Assembly: GCA_012799795.1 (NCBI GenBank)
Contig: JAAZKO010000023.1
Location: 1 to 21,335 of the forward strand
DNA: 21,335 nt
Direction of reading: 5' to 3'
Source of the DNA: Minisyncoccota bacterium
Lineage (GTDB): Bacteria > Patescibacteriota > Microgenomatia > UBA1400 > PJMF01
Shown one piece after another: positions 1-7,901 of this stretch (position 1 is the stretch's first letter; the number at the start of each line of letters is the position of its first letter). The translations under genes were made by a program, and so were the position numbers. The notes beneath the pieces were generated by a model. It saw only the letters and a list, made by a program, of their open reading frames with translations, was not told the origin of the DNA and made no database searches.

Positions 1-1101
1 ATGACAGCTTTTATTAGGGCAGAAGACGTAGAAGTATTAAATTTACCGATTAGTCTGACAAGAGGGAAAGTTTTAGGTGAGAGCATCACTGCTGGTAATG
101 AGAATTTATTGGCGAGTACCACTTCGTCTTCTACTAATCTAAATGCAAGTAGTTCAGCGGTTGTTAATCAAATTGATACAAACGGAGAAGCAAGTATTGA
201 AAGTTTGTTAGCTGAATTTAGTGAGGATGAAGATCTTGATCTAGTTGAAATCATTTCACAACTTGAATCTGTCAATCGCATTGAGAAAATTATTATGCCT
301 TTTCAAAACAGTGCTAAAAAAATTGTTTTAGTTAATAGGTCAATGTTGAATTTATTAGGTATCGATGAAAATTCAGCTTTAGGAGAAAGTTTTAATGCAA
401 CACTGGTGTTTGATGGCAAATTATTTAATCAATCAGAGTCATTAGTTGAATCTGATGAGGTGATGATGACCATCGCTGGAATATTGCCAGATGACAAGAC
501 CCCAGCTTTTTACTTGCCTTTTGGTGATGTCAAAGGAACTGGGATTAGTAATTATTCTCAAGCAAAAGTTATCATTGGTGATCAAGACAAAATTATTCAA
601 AGTAGACAAGAGATTGAAACGATGGGCTTTCGTACTAATTCAGTGCTTGATACCGTGGAAAGAATTAATAATTTATTTAACAGTTTGAGGTTGGGGCTAT
701 TAGTATTTGGTTTAGTTGCACTTAGTGTGGCAGCTTTAGGGATGTTTAATACTTTAACAGTTTCTCTATTAGAAAAAACTAGGGAGGTGGGTTTAATGAA
801 AGCAATCGGGATGAAATCTCAAGAAGTAAAGATGTTGTTTCTGGCAGAATCAGTAATTATGGGTTTTTTGGGAGGTGTGCTTGGTTTAATATTTGGCTTT
901 TTAGCTGGGCAAATTTTAAATTTAGTTTTAACTAGTATTGCTGTAGCCAGTGGCTTTGATCCCATCGTTGCCACTCACATTCCTTTCAACTTAGCTTTGC
1001 TAATTACTGCTTCCTCTTTTGTGATTGGAGTAGCCACCGGTTTTTATCCTGCAAATCGAGCAACTCGTATTTCAGCGCTCAATGCGTTGCGCTACGAATA
1101 A
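1..1101 (+). CDS. ABC transporter permease, FtsX/MacB type, 5'-truncated by window edge
   Basis: The last ~140 residues form an FtsX-like permease domain. There are membrane helices near residues 230-255, 282-310 and 329-349, with the charged stretch EKTREVGLMKAIG between the first two and the family-typical ending ANRATRISALNALRYE. The first ~225 visible residues are a soluble, Ser/Asn/acid-rich region that would be the extracytoplasmic domain. Family members begin with a membrane helix before that domain. None is visible, so the real start probably lies left of the window and the ATG at base 1 is internal. MacB-type permeases work with an ATPase subunit, not in view, to drive export or mechanotransmission across the membrane. 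The stop at 1101 is 17 bp from the converging stop of the LamG gene. The family call is firm; the substrate is unknown. Confidence 0.85.
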   Translation: MTAFIRAEDVEVLNLPISLTRGKVLGESITAGNENLLASTTSSSTNLNASSSAVVNQIDTNGEASIESLLAEFSEDEDLDLVEIISQLESVNRIEKIIMPFQNSAKKIVLVNRSMLNLLGIDENSALGESFNATLVFDGKLFNQSESLVESDEVMMTIAGILPDDKTPAFYLPFGDVKGTGISNYSQAKVIIGDQDKIIQSRQEIETMGFRTNSVLDTVERINNLFNSLRLGLLVFGLVALSVAALGMFNTLTVSLLEKTREVGLMKAIGMKSQEVKMLFLAESVIMGFLGGVLGLIFGFLAGQILNLVLTSIAVASGFDPIVATHIPFNLALLITASSFVIGVATGFYPANRATRISALNALRYE

Positions 1102-1118
1102 TTTTATTTGTTGGAATT

Positions 1119-4100
1119 TTAAAATCTAACAGCCGCGTTATCATTATATAAAAGCTTAATTTGGTCTTGGGTGAGTGCGTAGTTATAAATGCGCACTTCG
1201 TCAATTTGACCATTAAAATTATAATTTGTGCCCTGATAGGTACCGATTTTAGCACTGATGTCATTAACTGCTAAATTGCCCGTTGCTGGAGTAGTTCCAA
1301 CTAATTTTCCATCTTTATATATTTTAATATTTGCTCCGTCATAAGTGCCGACAAAATGGTACCAGCGATTCAACTCATGGATTTCAGAATCACTTGCATT
1401 TTTGTCTAGTCCCCCCACAGTCACTCTGAAGCGAATTTTACTAGCATAATTTTCTAGTAAAAAAGTCCACGGAGTTCCCTTTACAGCAATCACTGAATAG
1501 GCTTGCCCTCCTCCATAGGCATTGTATTTTGCCCAGGCTGAAACCGAAATTTGATCGCTAAAATTTCTAATACTACTGTTATTTCCTAAATCTATATAGT
1601 CATTAGTTCCATCAAAACTCAGCGAACCGTTAAATTTTCCTTCTCTGCCGTTATACCAAGCATCTGTGGAATTTCCCGAGCTACAACTGCCCAAAGCATT
1701 TTGACTACCACCACTAGTAATATTAATAGTGCCGTGATTGTCGTTGCCGGAGGCGTCATTAGCTATTGGTCCTTGGCATTCATCTAGACGCCAATGGGCG
1801 ACAGGAGCGCCACGATTATAGTCCCAAGCTATTTGAGCAGGAGTACGGGCATAGTCGTAGATGCGAACTTGATCGATTGCGCCGTTATACCAATAACTAG
1901 TTCCAGAATTAGTTTTTCCAAACATAATGGCTGTAGATTGGAGATTGGGTGTATAGGTGTCTGTAACTTTTAATTTACCATCCGTATAGAGAGATGCGGT
2001 GCCGTTTGCTCCTCCACTAAAAGTAAGAGTTACAAAATGCCAATTATCATCGTTAATAGCAGATCCATAGTTTCTTCCATAAAAACCACCGCCAATTGAG
2101 CTTGACGCTCCTAAGTTGGCTGATGCGCACCAACCGAGCCAAGCAGATTGAGAACCGGCAGCGTTTCCCATAACAATCCCTAATCCAAAATTACTATGTG
2201 ACCCTGTTTTAAACCAACCCTGCAGAGTAAAAGCTGAGGACCCAACGATCATGTTATTGCCTACTTGAACATAATTATTACCTTCAAAATTTAAGGCTGA
2301 ACCTAAATTATTTGCTCCCTTGATCCAGTTGCTACTGGTCATATTAAACAAATTTCCATGATTATTATTGCCAGAATAATCATTGGCTACTGATCCGGTG
2401 TTCTCATCGAAAGTCCACTCTCCAACTGGCGGCGAACAGGCACTGGTATCTCCAGGCACACAATATTGGCTAGCTGCCGATCCAGCTGCGCCAGCAGGAC
2501 TCTCAGGTGATTGGCCCATAATAGTAGACAAACCCTGGTTATATTCTTGAAGAATTTCTTCGGGCTTGAGGGCAGAATCATAAAATTTTACTTCATCAAT
2601 AAGACCTTTGTATGGATAATTAACTGAATCGTATTGACCGATTCTAAAAGGTTGATTCCAGCTGGGAATTGTGGTGACGTGGGCTGTTCCAGATTGTTCT
2701 CCATTGATATACCATCTTTCTTCAGCTCCGTTAAACCAGTAAATAACGTGGGTCCAGTTATTATTTGGTACATCACCACTTCCGCTTGACCAAAAATTTC
2801 CATTTTGTTGTGATAACATTCTGCCGCCATAGTCAATTAACAATCTATTAGCACCGCCATATCCGAGTATTGTTCTATAGTTTCCGGTATTTTCAGGATT
2901 TACCCAGACTGAAATAGTAAAAGGGGTGCCTGGAGTCAAGTTACTAATAGCTGCTACACTTACATAGTTGCTAGTTGTTCCATCAAAACTCAAAGCACTG
3001 CCTTTTTTACCTTGTTTTGTCCACTTTGCACCAGTGATGGTGCCATGATTTTCTAGATCAGAGGAGTCATGAGCTGTAGCTCCATGGTTTTCATCGAATT
3101 TCCAATAAGCCAATAACTTATTTGTTAAAGGGGCGATTAAAGTTGTTTCTGCCTGATGACCGAAAGCTGCTTTGGAGCCAATTTTTGTACTACCAACAAT
3201 GTAGTCAGAATTGATTTGCTCGTCGCTACGAGCATAAGGATAAATTTTGATTTCATCCATCAGACCATCTGTCCACCAACCATACATATTGCCAATGATG
3301 AGAGCTTGAGTGTTATCTATACTGTCGCTAATGGCTGAAATATCTAATTCATTATTTTGTTTTTTACCATTGATGTAGGCTAAAACTTTTCCATTTGTTC
3401 TGTCAAAAACAAAATTATAATGAACCCATTGATTAATTAACTCAGCAGGTTGGCTGCCACTATCAAAATCTAAAGTAGTTCTAATAAGATTATTAGAAAT
3501 ATCATGGAGACATATATCTATTCCAGTGCTTTTATAGCCATGACCAATGTCAAAACCGGCATTTCCTGCGCCACCAGCATAACAAGCAGCAGATTTTTTA
3601 ATCATAAAATTTGATCGGGGATAAGTGTAATTACGATGAAGTGCCCAGGCAGAAATGGTAAAGTCTTTAACGCCAAAATTTAGCACTTTGCTATCGGCAA
3701 TTTTGACATTTCCAGGGAAATTGAGACATTGGCCAGTTATACAAGAGGCAGGATTTTCCCAAGTGGCTGTGCTAACTGTTCCGTGATTCCCTTGACCACT
3801 AGAATCGTAGGCAGTATTGCCACTTTCTTCGTCAAACTTCCAATAGGCAACTGGAGCAGGCGAGATCTCTTCGCTGGTGGAAATAGAAGTGCTTGGTTCG
3901 ATGTTTGCATATCGTCGAACAAACAAATTATCATAATATGCTGTTCCAGCACCATGACTCCAAATTCCTACGTGAGAGTAACTATTTGTAATATCCCAAT
4001 TGTCAAAAGCACTTTGGCGAGTGGAGTCAAAATACAAGGCCTTTAGAGTTCCCGAACTTACTACGGCTTTGTATACATGCCAATTGGCATCTATGCTTTG

Positions 4101-4892
4101 GGAATTGGCAAAAGAACCAAAAACAGCATTGTGTGTTTCCACTATTAGATTGTTAGAAGCTCTAAGATATATTCCATAATAATCTGCGTTAGTTCCATTA
4201 CTAGCGAAAATAAATCCCGGATGAGGGTTGTTTTGAGTAGTATTTGGAGTTCTAATGGCTAGTTCCACGACGTAGTCGCTTTCAAACTGAACTTCTTTAT
4301 ATATTTCTCCTGGTGCGTTGCTGCCACTAACCCCCAGTACTTGTCTAGCTCCGTCCAAACTTAGCGAAAAGTTATTTGTTTCACCTATCCATCCCGAGTA
4401 TTCTTTAAAATCATCAAATAATTCAAAAACACTGCGACCATCTTCTACATTATCAGCACCACTATTTCCATAATATATAAAAATAGTGCTAGCATCATTT
4501 CCCTTATAAATATTAGGAATTTTAACCCAAACTTTTGTGTTGCTAGCATTACATCCGGGGCTACCTTCTTCAATCCAGTGGGGAAGGAGATTGCCATGCC
4601 AATCGGTGACTCTTAAGTCTGCACAATTGTTTTGCATTTTAGAATTAGAAATTAAGCTTGCTGTGTCTAACCCGAAACTTATTTGAAAATTTTCTAAATT
4701 TTCGCCATTAGCATTACTAATTAGTATGCCCCTTCTATACAACCAAGTTTCATTCCACCACTGTGCCGCAACTTGTTTAACTTGAGTTAGGCTGTATAGA
4801 GCTAAACCAATCAAAAAAGGAAGGACGATCAGCAAAACGTTGCGTATTTTCTTCTTAGTAAAGAGGCTAGTAAAATAATTACTCAAGGTCAT
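1119..4892 (-). CDS. Secreted DUF2341 protein with four tandem LamG-like (concanavalin A-like) domains
   Basis: 1257 residues. A Lys-rich N-terminus and hydrophobic helix (about 17-34) look like a Sec signal, with a possible AxA-type cleavage near residue 43 (VAAQ). Next is a DUF2341 domain (about 45-160: WNETWLYRR...FIYYGN) and a concanavalin-like stretch to about 330. Four LamG-type jelly-roll repeats follow at about 347-566, 594-788, 822-1026 and 1030-1250. Each opens with a variant of AYWKFDE..G..A.DSSG..NHGT and ends with IDEV(R/K)IY-YA. There is no LPXTG motif and no C-terminal membrane helix. Such proteins are thought to bind carbohydrate or protein at the cell surface, for CPR cells possibly in host contact; that role is inference. 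The ATG at 4892 has no clear Shine-Dalgarno sequence. A weak -10 (TATACT) lies about 35 nt upstream, and read-through from the tRNAs is also possible. Confidence 0.88.
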   Translation of the reverse strand: MTLSNYFTSLFTKKKIRNVLLIVLPFLIGLALYSLTQVKQVAAQWWNETWLYRRGILISNANGENLENFQISFGLDTASLISNSKMQNNCADLRVTDWHGNLLPHWIEEGSPGCNASNTKVWVKIPNIYKGNDASTIFIYYGNSGADNVEDGRSVFELFDDFKEYSGWIGETNNFSLSLDGARQVLGVSGSNAPGEIYKEVQFESDYVVELAIRTPNTTQNNPHPGFIFASNGTNADYYGIYLRASNNLIVETHNAVFGSFANSQSIDANWHVYKAVVSSGTLKALYFDSTRQSAFDNWDITNSYSHVGIWSHGAGTAYYDNLFVRRYANIEPSTSISTSEEISPAPVAYWKFDEESGNTAYDSSGQGNHGTVSTATWENPASCITGQCLNFPGNVKIADSKVLNFGVKDFTISAWALHRNYTYPRSNFMIKKSAACYAGGAGNAGFDIGHGYKSTGIDICLHDISNNLIRTTLDFDSGSQPAELINQWVHYNFVFDRTNGKVLAYINGKKQNNELDISAISDSIDNTQALIIGNMYGWWTDGLMDEIKIYPYARSDEQINSDYIVGSTKIGSKAAFGHQAETTLIAPLTNKLLAYWKFDENHGATAHDSSDLENHGTITGAKWTKQGKKGSALSFDGTTSNYVSVAAISNLTPGTPFTISVWVNPENTGNYRTILGYGGANRLLIDYGGRMLSQQNGNFWSSGSGDVPNNNWTHVIYWFNGAEERWYINGEQSGTAHVTTIPSWNQPFRIGQYDSVNYPYKGLIDEVKFYDSALKPEEILQEYNQGLSTIMGQSPESPAGAAGSAASQYCVPGDTSACSPPVGEWTFDENTGSVANDYSGNNNHGNLFNMTSSNWIKGANNLGSALNFEGNNYVQVGNNMIVGSSAFTLQGWFKTGSHSNFGLGIVMGNAAGSQSAWLGWCASANLGASSSIGGGFYGRNYGSAINDDNWHFVTLTFSGGANGTASLYTDGKLKVTDTYTPNLQSTAIMFGKTNSGTSYWYNGAIDQVRIYDYARTPAQIAWDYNRGAPVAHWRLDECQGPIANDASGNDNHGTINITSGGSQNALGSCSSGNSTDAWYNGREGKFNGSLSFDGTNDYIDLGNNSSIRNFSDQISVSAWAKYNAYGGGQAYSVIAVKGTPWTFLLENYASKIRFRVTVGGLDKNASDSEIHELNRWYHFVGTYDGANIKIYKDGKLVGTTPATGNLAVNDISAKIGTYQGTNYNFNGQIDEVRIYNYALTQDQIKLLYNDNAAVRF

Positions 4893-4960
4893 AAAGTGGT
4901 TTTTAGTCTGTAAAGTATTTTTCAGTATAAAGAAAAAATGAAATAACAGCTAGTGCTTAT

Positions 4961-5035
4961 TGGTGCCTCCACCAAGAATCGAACTTGGATTTAAGGTTTA
5001 GGAAACCTTCGTTCTATCCATTGAACTATGGAGGC
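4961..5035 (-). tRNA. tRNA-Arg, anticodon CCU (reads AGG)
   Basis: The minus strand folds into a full cloverleaf. Acceptor stem GCCTCCA/TGGAGGC, D stem GTTC/GAAC, anticodon stem AAGGT/ACCTT with loop TTCCTAA (anticodon CCT), T stem CCAAG/CTTGG with loop TTCGATT, discriminator A. The 3' CCA is encoded (complement of TGG at 4961-4963), giving 75 nt. It sits 50 bp downstream of tRNA-Pro on the same strand and is probably processed from a shared transcript. Confidence 0.96.
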
Positions 5036-5085
5036 TAAGTTTTACGAGAAGGCCTTTTTTAAAAATCTTATTAATCACTTCCAAG

Positions 5086-5159
5086 TCGGAGATGGCGGAC
5101 TCGAACCGCCGACCTCGGCGTCCCGAACGCCGCACTCTAGCCATCTGAGCTAATCTCCG
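5086..5159 (-). tRNA. tRNA-Pro, anticodon CGG (reads CCG)
   Basis: Cloverleaf on the minus strand. Acceptor CGGAGAT/ATCTCCG, D stem GCTC/GAGT, anticodon stem CGGCG/CGCCG with loop TTCGGGA (anticodon CGG), T stem GGCGG/CCGCC with loop TTCGAGT, discriminator A. The gene is followed by CTT, so CCA is not encoded, unlike the neighbouring tRNA-Arg. It lies 29 bp after the stop of the PEGA gene, so co-transcription is possible. Confidence 0.96.
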
Positions 5160-5188
5160 TTTTTATACTGAGCTCCGTGTTGCCGATC

Positions 5189-6700
5189 TTATTTCAAATT
5201 AATGGCGTATAAGTTAAAGGGCGAATCTGGACTAAAACTAGTATAAATAATAATCTGACTGCCATCTGGCCAAGGATAAACAAATTCATCAATAAAAGGA
5301 CCAGAGTAAATAACTGTATTATTATGGCTATCATATTCCATAATTTGTATTTTACCGTCTGCCACATAAAGCAAATGTTTGGAATCGGGAAACCATTGTA
5401 AACTGTTTAAACTAACTCCTGAATAATAATTATTGAAATTAAGAGCGGTTGTTTCTTTATCACTAGTTAAATCTGCCTGCAAACGTAAAAAAGCTTCTGG
5501 AGAAGCTTCTAGTTTGCGGATTTGATTACTAAATAGATCATCACTTAATAATTGTTTATTGAGAAAACTCAGTTCGATTTTCTCATCTAAATTACTATTT
5601 TCAGTTTTTTTATCTAGATCGCTATTTTCAACTCCTAAATTCAGTAAAGGAAAATTAGGCCGAATTTCTTCATTTAAAACTAAGAAGTTTTTATCTTCTT
5701 CTCGATCATAAACATAAATATTGCCAGCCTTTAAGTTTCTTTCTTCAGCTTGGTTACTGGCAGCGGGTAGGGGAGGAATAAGTTCCTCTGGCAAAGTAAC
5801 ATTGGCTGTGGCCGTGTAGAGCAAGCGTTTTTTATCTGGAGAAATATAAACATTTTTTGCTGACTGCGTAGCGACTTGCAGAATTTCTGGAGGAAATTTT
5901 TCCAAAAATAGGCGTTCTTTTTGATAGATCTCTTCTTCCCAAGCCGATAGGGTTTTAGTTCTCAAATAAGAGATGTCAATTTGTTCTAATAAAGAACTTT
6001 TTTTATCAACTGGTATTAAAAACTCTGTTCTTCCAAATTTTTCATCGACCAAAATCATTATTTCCTGACTATCTGGCGACCAGATAACGTGGGCTTTATC
6101 TAATTCCAAAGCAGGAACATCGTCACTAATTTGACGAGGTCCACTTTGTATAGATAAAAAATTGCTAGTGAGTTCTAATAAATAAAAGCCATTATTGGTT
6201 GGAGTATTAGCTTGCTTAACATGGAAAAGAATTTTTTGTCCATCGGGGGAAGGGTGAATATTAGCGATTCCAGTAAAAGTAAGAGGAGAAAAACTAGGAG
6301 CGCTGGGAAATAAAGTAGCGTTGGTTTGTGTAACTAATTCCTCTTGGACTGAGAGGTTTTTTTGCCAAATTGAATAGCCCTCTTTAACAATTTTAATGTG
6401 GTATTCTCCTGGATCAATGTAAATGGTGTCATCGCTAGCAGTTACCAAGCGATCATCAATAAAAACCTGGGCCCCAGTAGGAAAGGAATTAACATTTAAT
6501 AGCCCAGTATTGGCGACTATACCATTTTTGGTTAAGCGCCAACTACCTCGAGCATAGCGAATTGCAAAAATACTCCCAATGACGACCACTAATAAGGAGA
6601 ATAAAGTATATCCTATTCGAGTGGTAAAAATTGCCTTGAAAATATTTTTTACTTGCTCAATTAAGTGCTGAGCAAAATTTTTATTTTTTTTCTTCGCCAT
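5189..6700 (-). CDS. Membrane-anchored PEGA-domain protein with beta-propeller-like repeats
   Basis: 503 residues. A Lys-rich cytoplasmic N-terminus leads to one membrane helix (about 30-48). Next comes a PEGA domain (about 66-120; LLNVNSFPTGAQVFID ... DPGEYHIKIVKEGY), a beta-sandwich often found on bacterial surface proteins. The rest resembles WD40/TolB-type propeller blades, with PDG/PDS turn motifs at about 151 (SPDG), 208 (SPDS), 287 (SPDK), 437 (FPDS) and 477 (WPDG). A loop at about 357-375 carries a short duplicated acidic unit (ENSDLDKK / ENSNLDEK). The protein is probably anchored with its C-terminus outside the membrane; the ligand is unknown. It is divergent from the MreB-like gene and followed by the two tRNAs. 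The ATG at 6700 has only a weak GAAAG about 12 nt upstream. Confidence 0.82.
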   Translation of the reverse strand: MAKKKNKNFAQHLIEQVKNIFKAIFTTRIGYTLFSLLVVVIGSIFAIRYARGSWRLTKNGIVANTGLLNVNSFPTGAQVFIDDRLVTASDDTIYIDPGEYHIKIVKEGYSIWQKNLSVQEELVTQTNATLFPSAPSFSPLTFTGIANIHPSPDGQKILFHVKQANTPTNNGFYLLELTSNFLSIQSGPRQISDDVPALELDKAHVIWSPDSQEIMILVDEKFGRTEFLIPVDKKSSLLEQIDISYLRTKTLSAWEEEIYQKERLFLEKFPPEILQVATQSAKNVYISPDKKRLLYTATANVTLPEELIPPLPAASNQAEERNLKAGNIYVYDREEDKNFLVLNEEIRPNFPLLNLGVENSDLDKKTENSNLDEKIELSFLNKQLLSDDLFSNQIRKLEASPEAFLRLQADLTSDKETTALNFNNYYSGVSLNSLQWFPDSKHLLYVADGKIQIMEYDSHNNTVIYSGPFIDEFVYPWPDGSQIIIYTSFSPDSPFNLYAINLK

Positions 6701-6735
6701 TTAATTTAAGTCTTTCAATTGATATTTTTTGTGCC

Positions 6736-6764
6736 TTGTTCTTGCTGAGGTCTTTGACTATTAT
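6736..6764 (+). promoter_or_regulatory. Candidate promoter of the MreB-like gene
   Basis: TTGTTC (6736-6741), 17 bp spacer, TATTAT (6759-6764, 5 of 6 consensus). The -10 ends 9 nt before the ATG at 6774, so transcription would begin at or within about 3 nt of the start codon. No Shine-Dalgarno sequence is present, consistent with a leaderless mRNA. The -35 matches consensus at only 3 of 6. Confidence 0.4.
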
Positions 6765-6768
6765 ATCA
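6760..6768 (-). promoter_or_regulatory. Extended -10 promoter of the PEGA gene
   Basis: Reads TGATATAAT on the minus strand: a perfect TATAAT (6760-6765) preceded by the TGn extension. No good -35 is visible. A start about 7 nt downstream would give a leader of about 50 nt before the ATG at 6700. It overlaps the proposed plus-strand -10 of the MreB-like gene. Confidence 0.55.
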
Positions 6769-6773
6769 ATTAG

Positions 6774-7901
6774 ATGCCTAAAAGTCTTGATTTTGTTAAG
6801 AAAACAAACAAACCCTCATTGTGGCAACGTTTGGACTGGCGCCAGGCATTAGCAATTGACTTAGGAAGCAATGAAATTCGTATTTTCCGAGCCAATCTTC
6901 TTCAAAAAAAACAAGTGGAAGTGCTAAATATTGATCAAGCTTGTGTCGCTATCAAACGAGCTAGCTCCTTTAGTAAAGTTAAGGTTTTGGCAATTGGTCG
7001 AGATGCTCTAGAAATGAGAGAAAGATTGGGAGATGAGGTGGAGGTAATTTTTCCCATTATTGCTGGGAGAATTATTAACGAAAAATTGGCCAAAATCTTA
7101 CTCAAAGAATTATTGAAAAAAGCTTTGAGAGTAGATAGAATTTTACCTTTTGTAATTAGTCCAGTTGTGCTTGTTACTGTTAAAGCGAAGACTAGTGAGA
7201 TTTCGCGAAGGACTTTGAGTCGCTTATTTTATGATTTAGGAGTTAGCGAAGTACATTTATTATCCGAACCGCTGGCGGCCGCCATTGGTGTTGGTGTGCC
7301 GATTGCTGATGCCAGTGGGGTGATGTTAATGCAAATGGGTGCGGTGGGCGTTGAGGCGGCCGCCCTGTCTTTGGGTTCGGTAGTCAGTTGTCAAAGCAAT
7401 CTGTGGACGGGAACAGTAGCGGGTTGGGAATTAGATGAATTATTACGAGCCTATTTAGTTAAAAAACATCACTTACTAATTACTTTGGAAGCCAGCGAGA
7501 CTCTAAAAAAACAAATTAAACTTGCTCCGAGCAGTGAAAATAGCGAAAGTGGAAATCTAATAAATTTAGTGGGTAGGGATTTAATCAGTAAAAAAGCGAA
7601 GACAGTCGCCATCAGTAATCAAGAATTGTTGGAAGCTGTTAAACCAGTAATCAAAGATTATATATTTTTAATTGAGCGCCTGTTGGAAGAAATGCCCAAT
7701 GCTCTTTTAGCTGACATTTTGGACAGGGGTTTGCTTCTTTCTGGTAATTTAGCAAAACTGCATGGTTTGGATCAGTTTTTAGCTCATTCTTTGAAAATGC
7801 CGGTGGCTGTTGTTGATGATCCAGATTTGGCAGCGGCAACAGGAGCTCTAACGGTTTTGGAAAATTTGGAATTATTTAAAGCTAGTTTAGCTTATGCTTG
7901 A
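6774..7901 (+). CDS. MreB-like actin-fold protein with degenerate nucleotide-binding motifs
   Basis: 375 residues that align along their length with MreB. Phosphate-1 region AIDLGSNEIRIF (27-38), connect region LLSEPLAAAIGVGVP (162-176, keeping the Glu before PLAAA), phosphate-2 position at 183-201, and the MreB-typical end ADILDRGLLLSGNLAKLHGLD (313-333). In canonical MreB the phosphate-2 motif is DIGGGTT and the adenosine motif is TGGGA. Here these read QMGAVGV (Gln187 in place of the Asp) and SGNLA, so nucleotide binding may be weak or lost. MreB scaffolds cell-wall synthesis on the inner membrane face. The murF/murD neighbours fit an envelope role. The 3' end overlaps the converging murF 3' end by 20 bp. 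A distant FtsA/PilM relative is less likely given the C-terminal match. Confidence 0.8.
   Translation: MPKSLDFVKKTNKPSLWQRLDWRQALAIDLGSNEIRIFRANLLQKKQVEVLNIDQACVAIKRASSFSKVKVLAIGRDALEMRERLGDEVEVIFPIIAGRIINEKLAKILLKELLKKALRVDRILPFVISPVVLVTVKAKTSEISRRTLSRLFYDLGVSEVHLLSEPLAAAIGVGVPIADASGVMLMQMGAVGVEAAALSLGSVVSCQSNLWTGTVAGWELDELLRAYLVKKHHLLITLEASETLKKQIKLAPSSENSESGNLINLVGRDLISKKAKTVAISNQELLEAVKPVIKDYIFLIERLLEEMPNALLADILDRGLLLSGNLAKLHGLDQFLAHSLKMPVAVVDDPDLAAATGALTVLENLELFKASLAYA

Noticed and set aside
7879..7893. AAGCTA/TAGCTT hairpin at the end of the MreB-like gene as a terminator
   Set aside because: A 3-nt loop, a short AT-rich stem and an 8-nt gap before the T run make it unconvincing.
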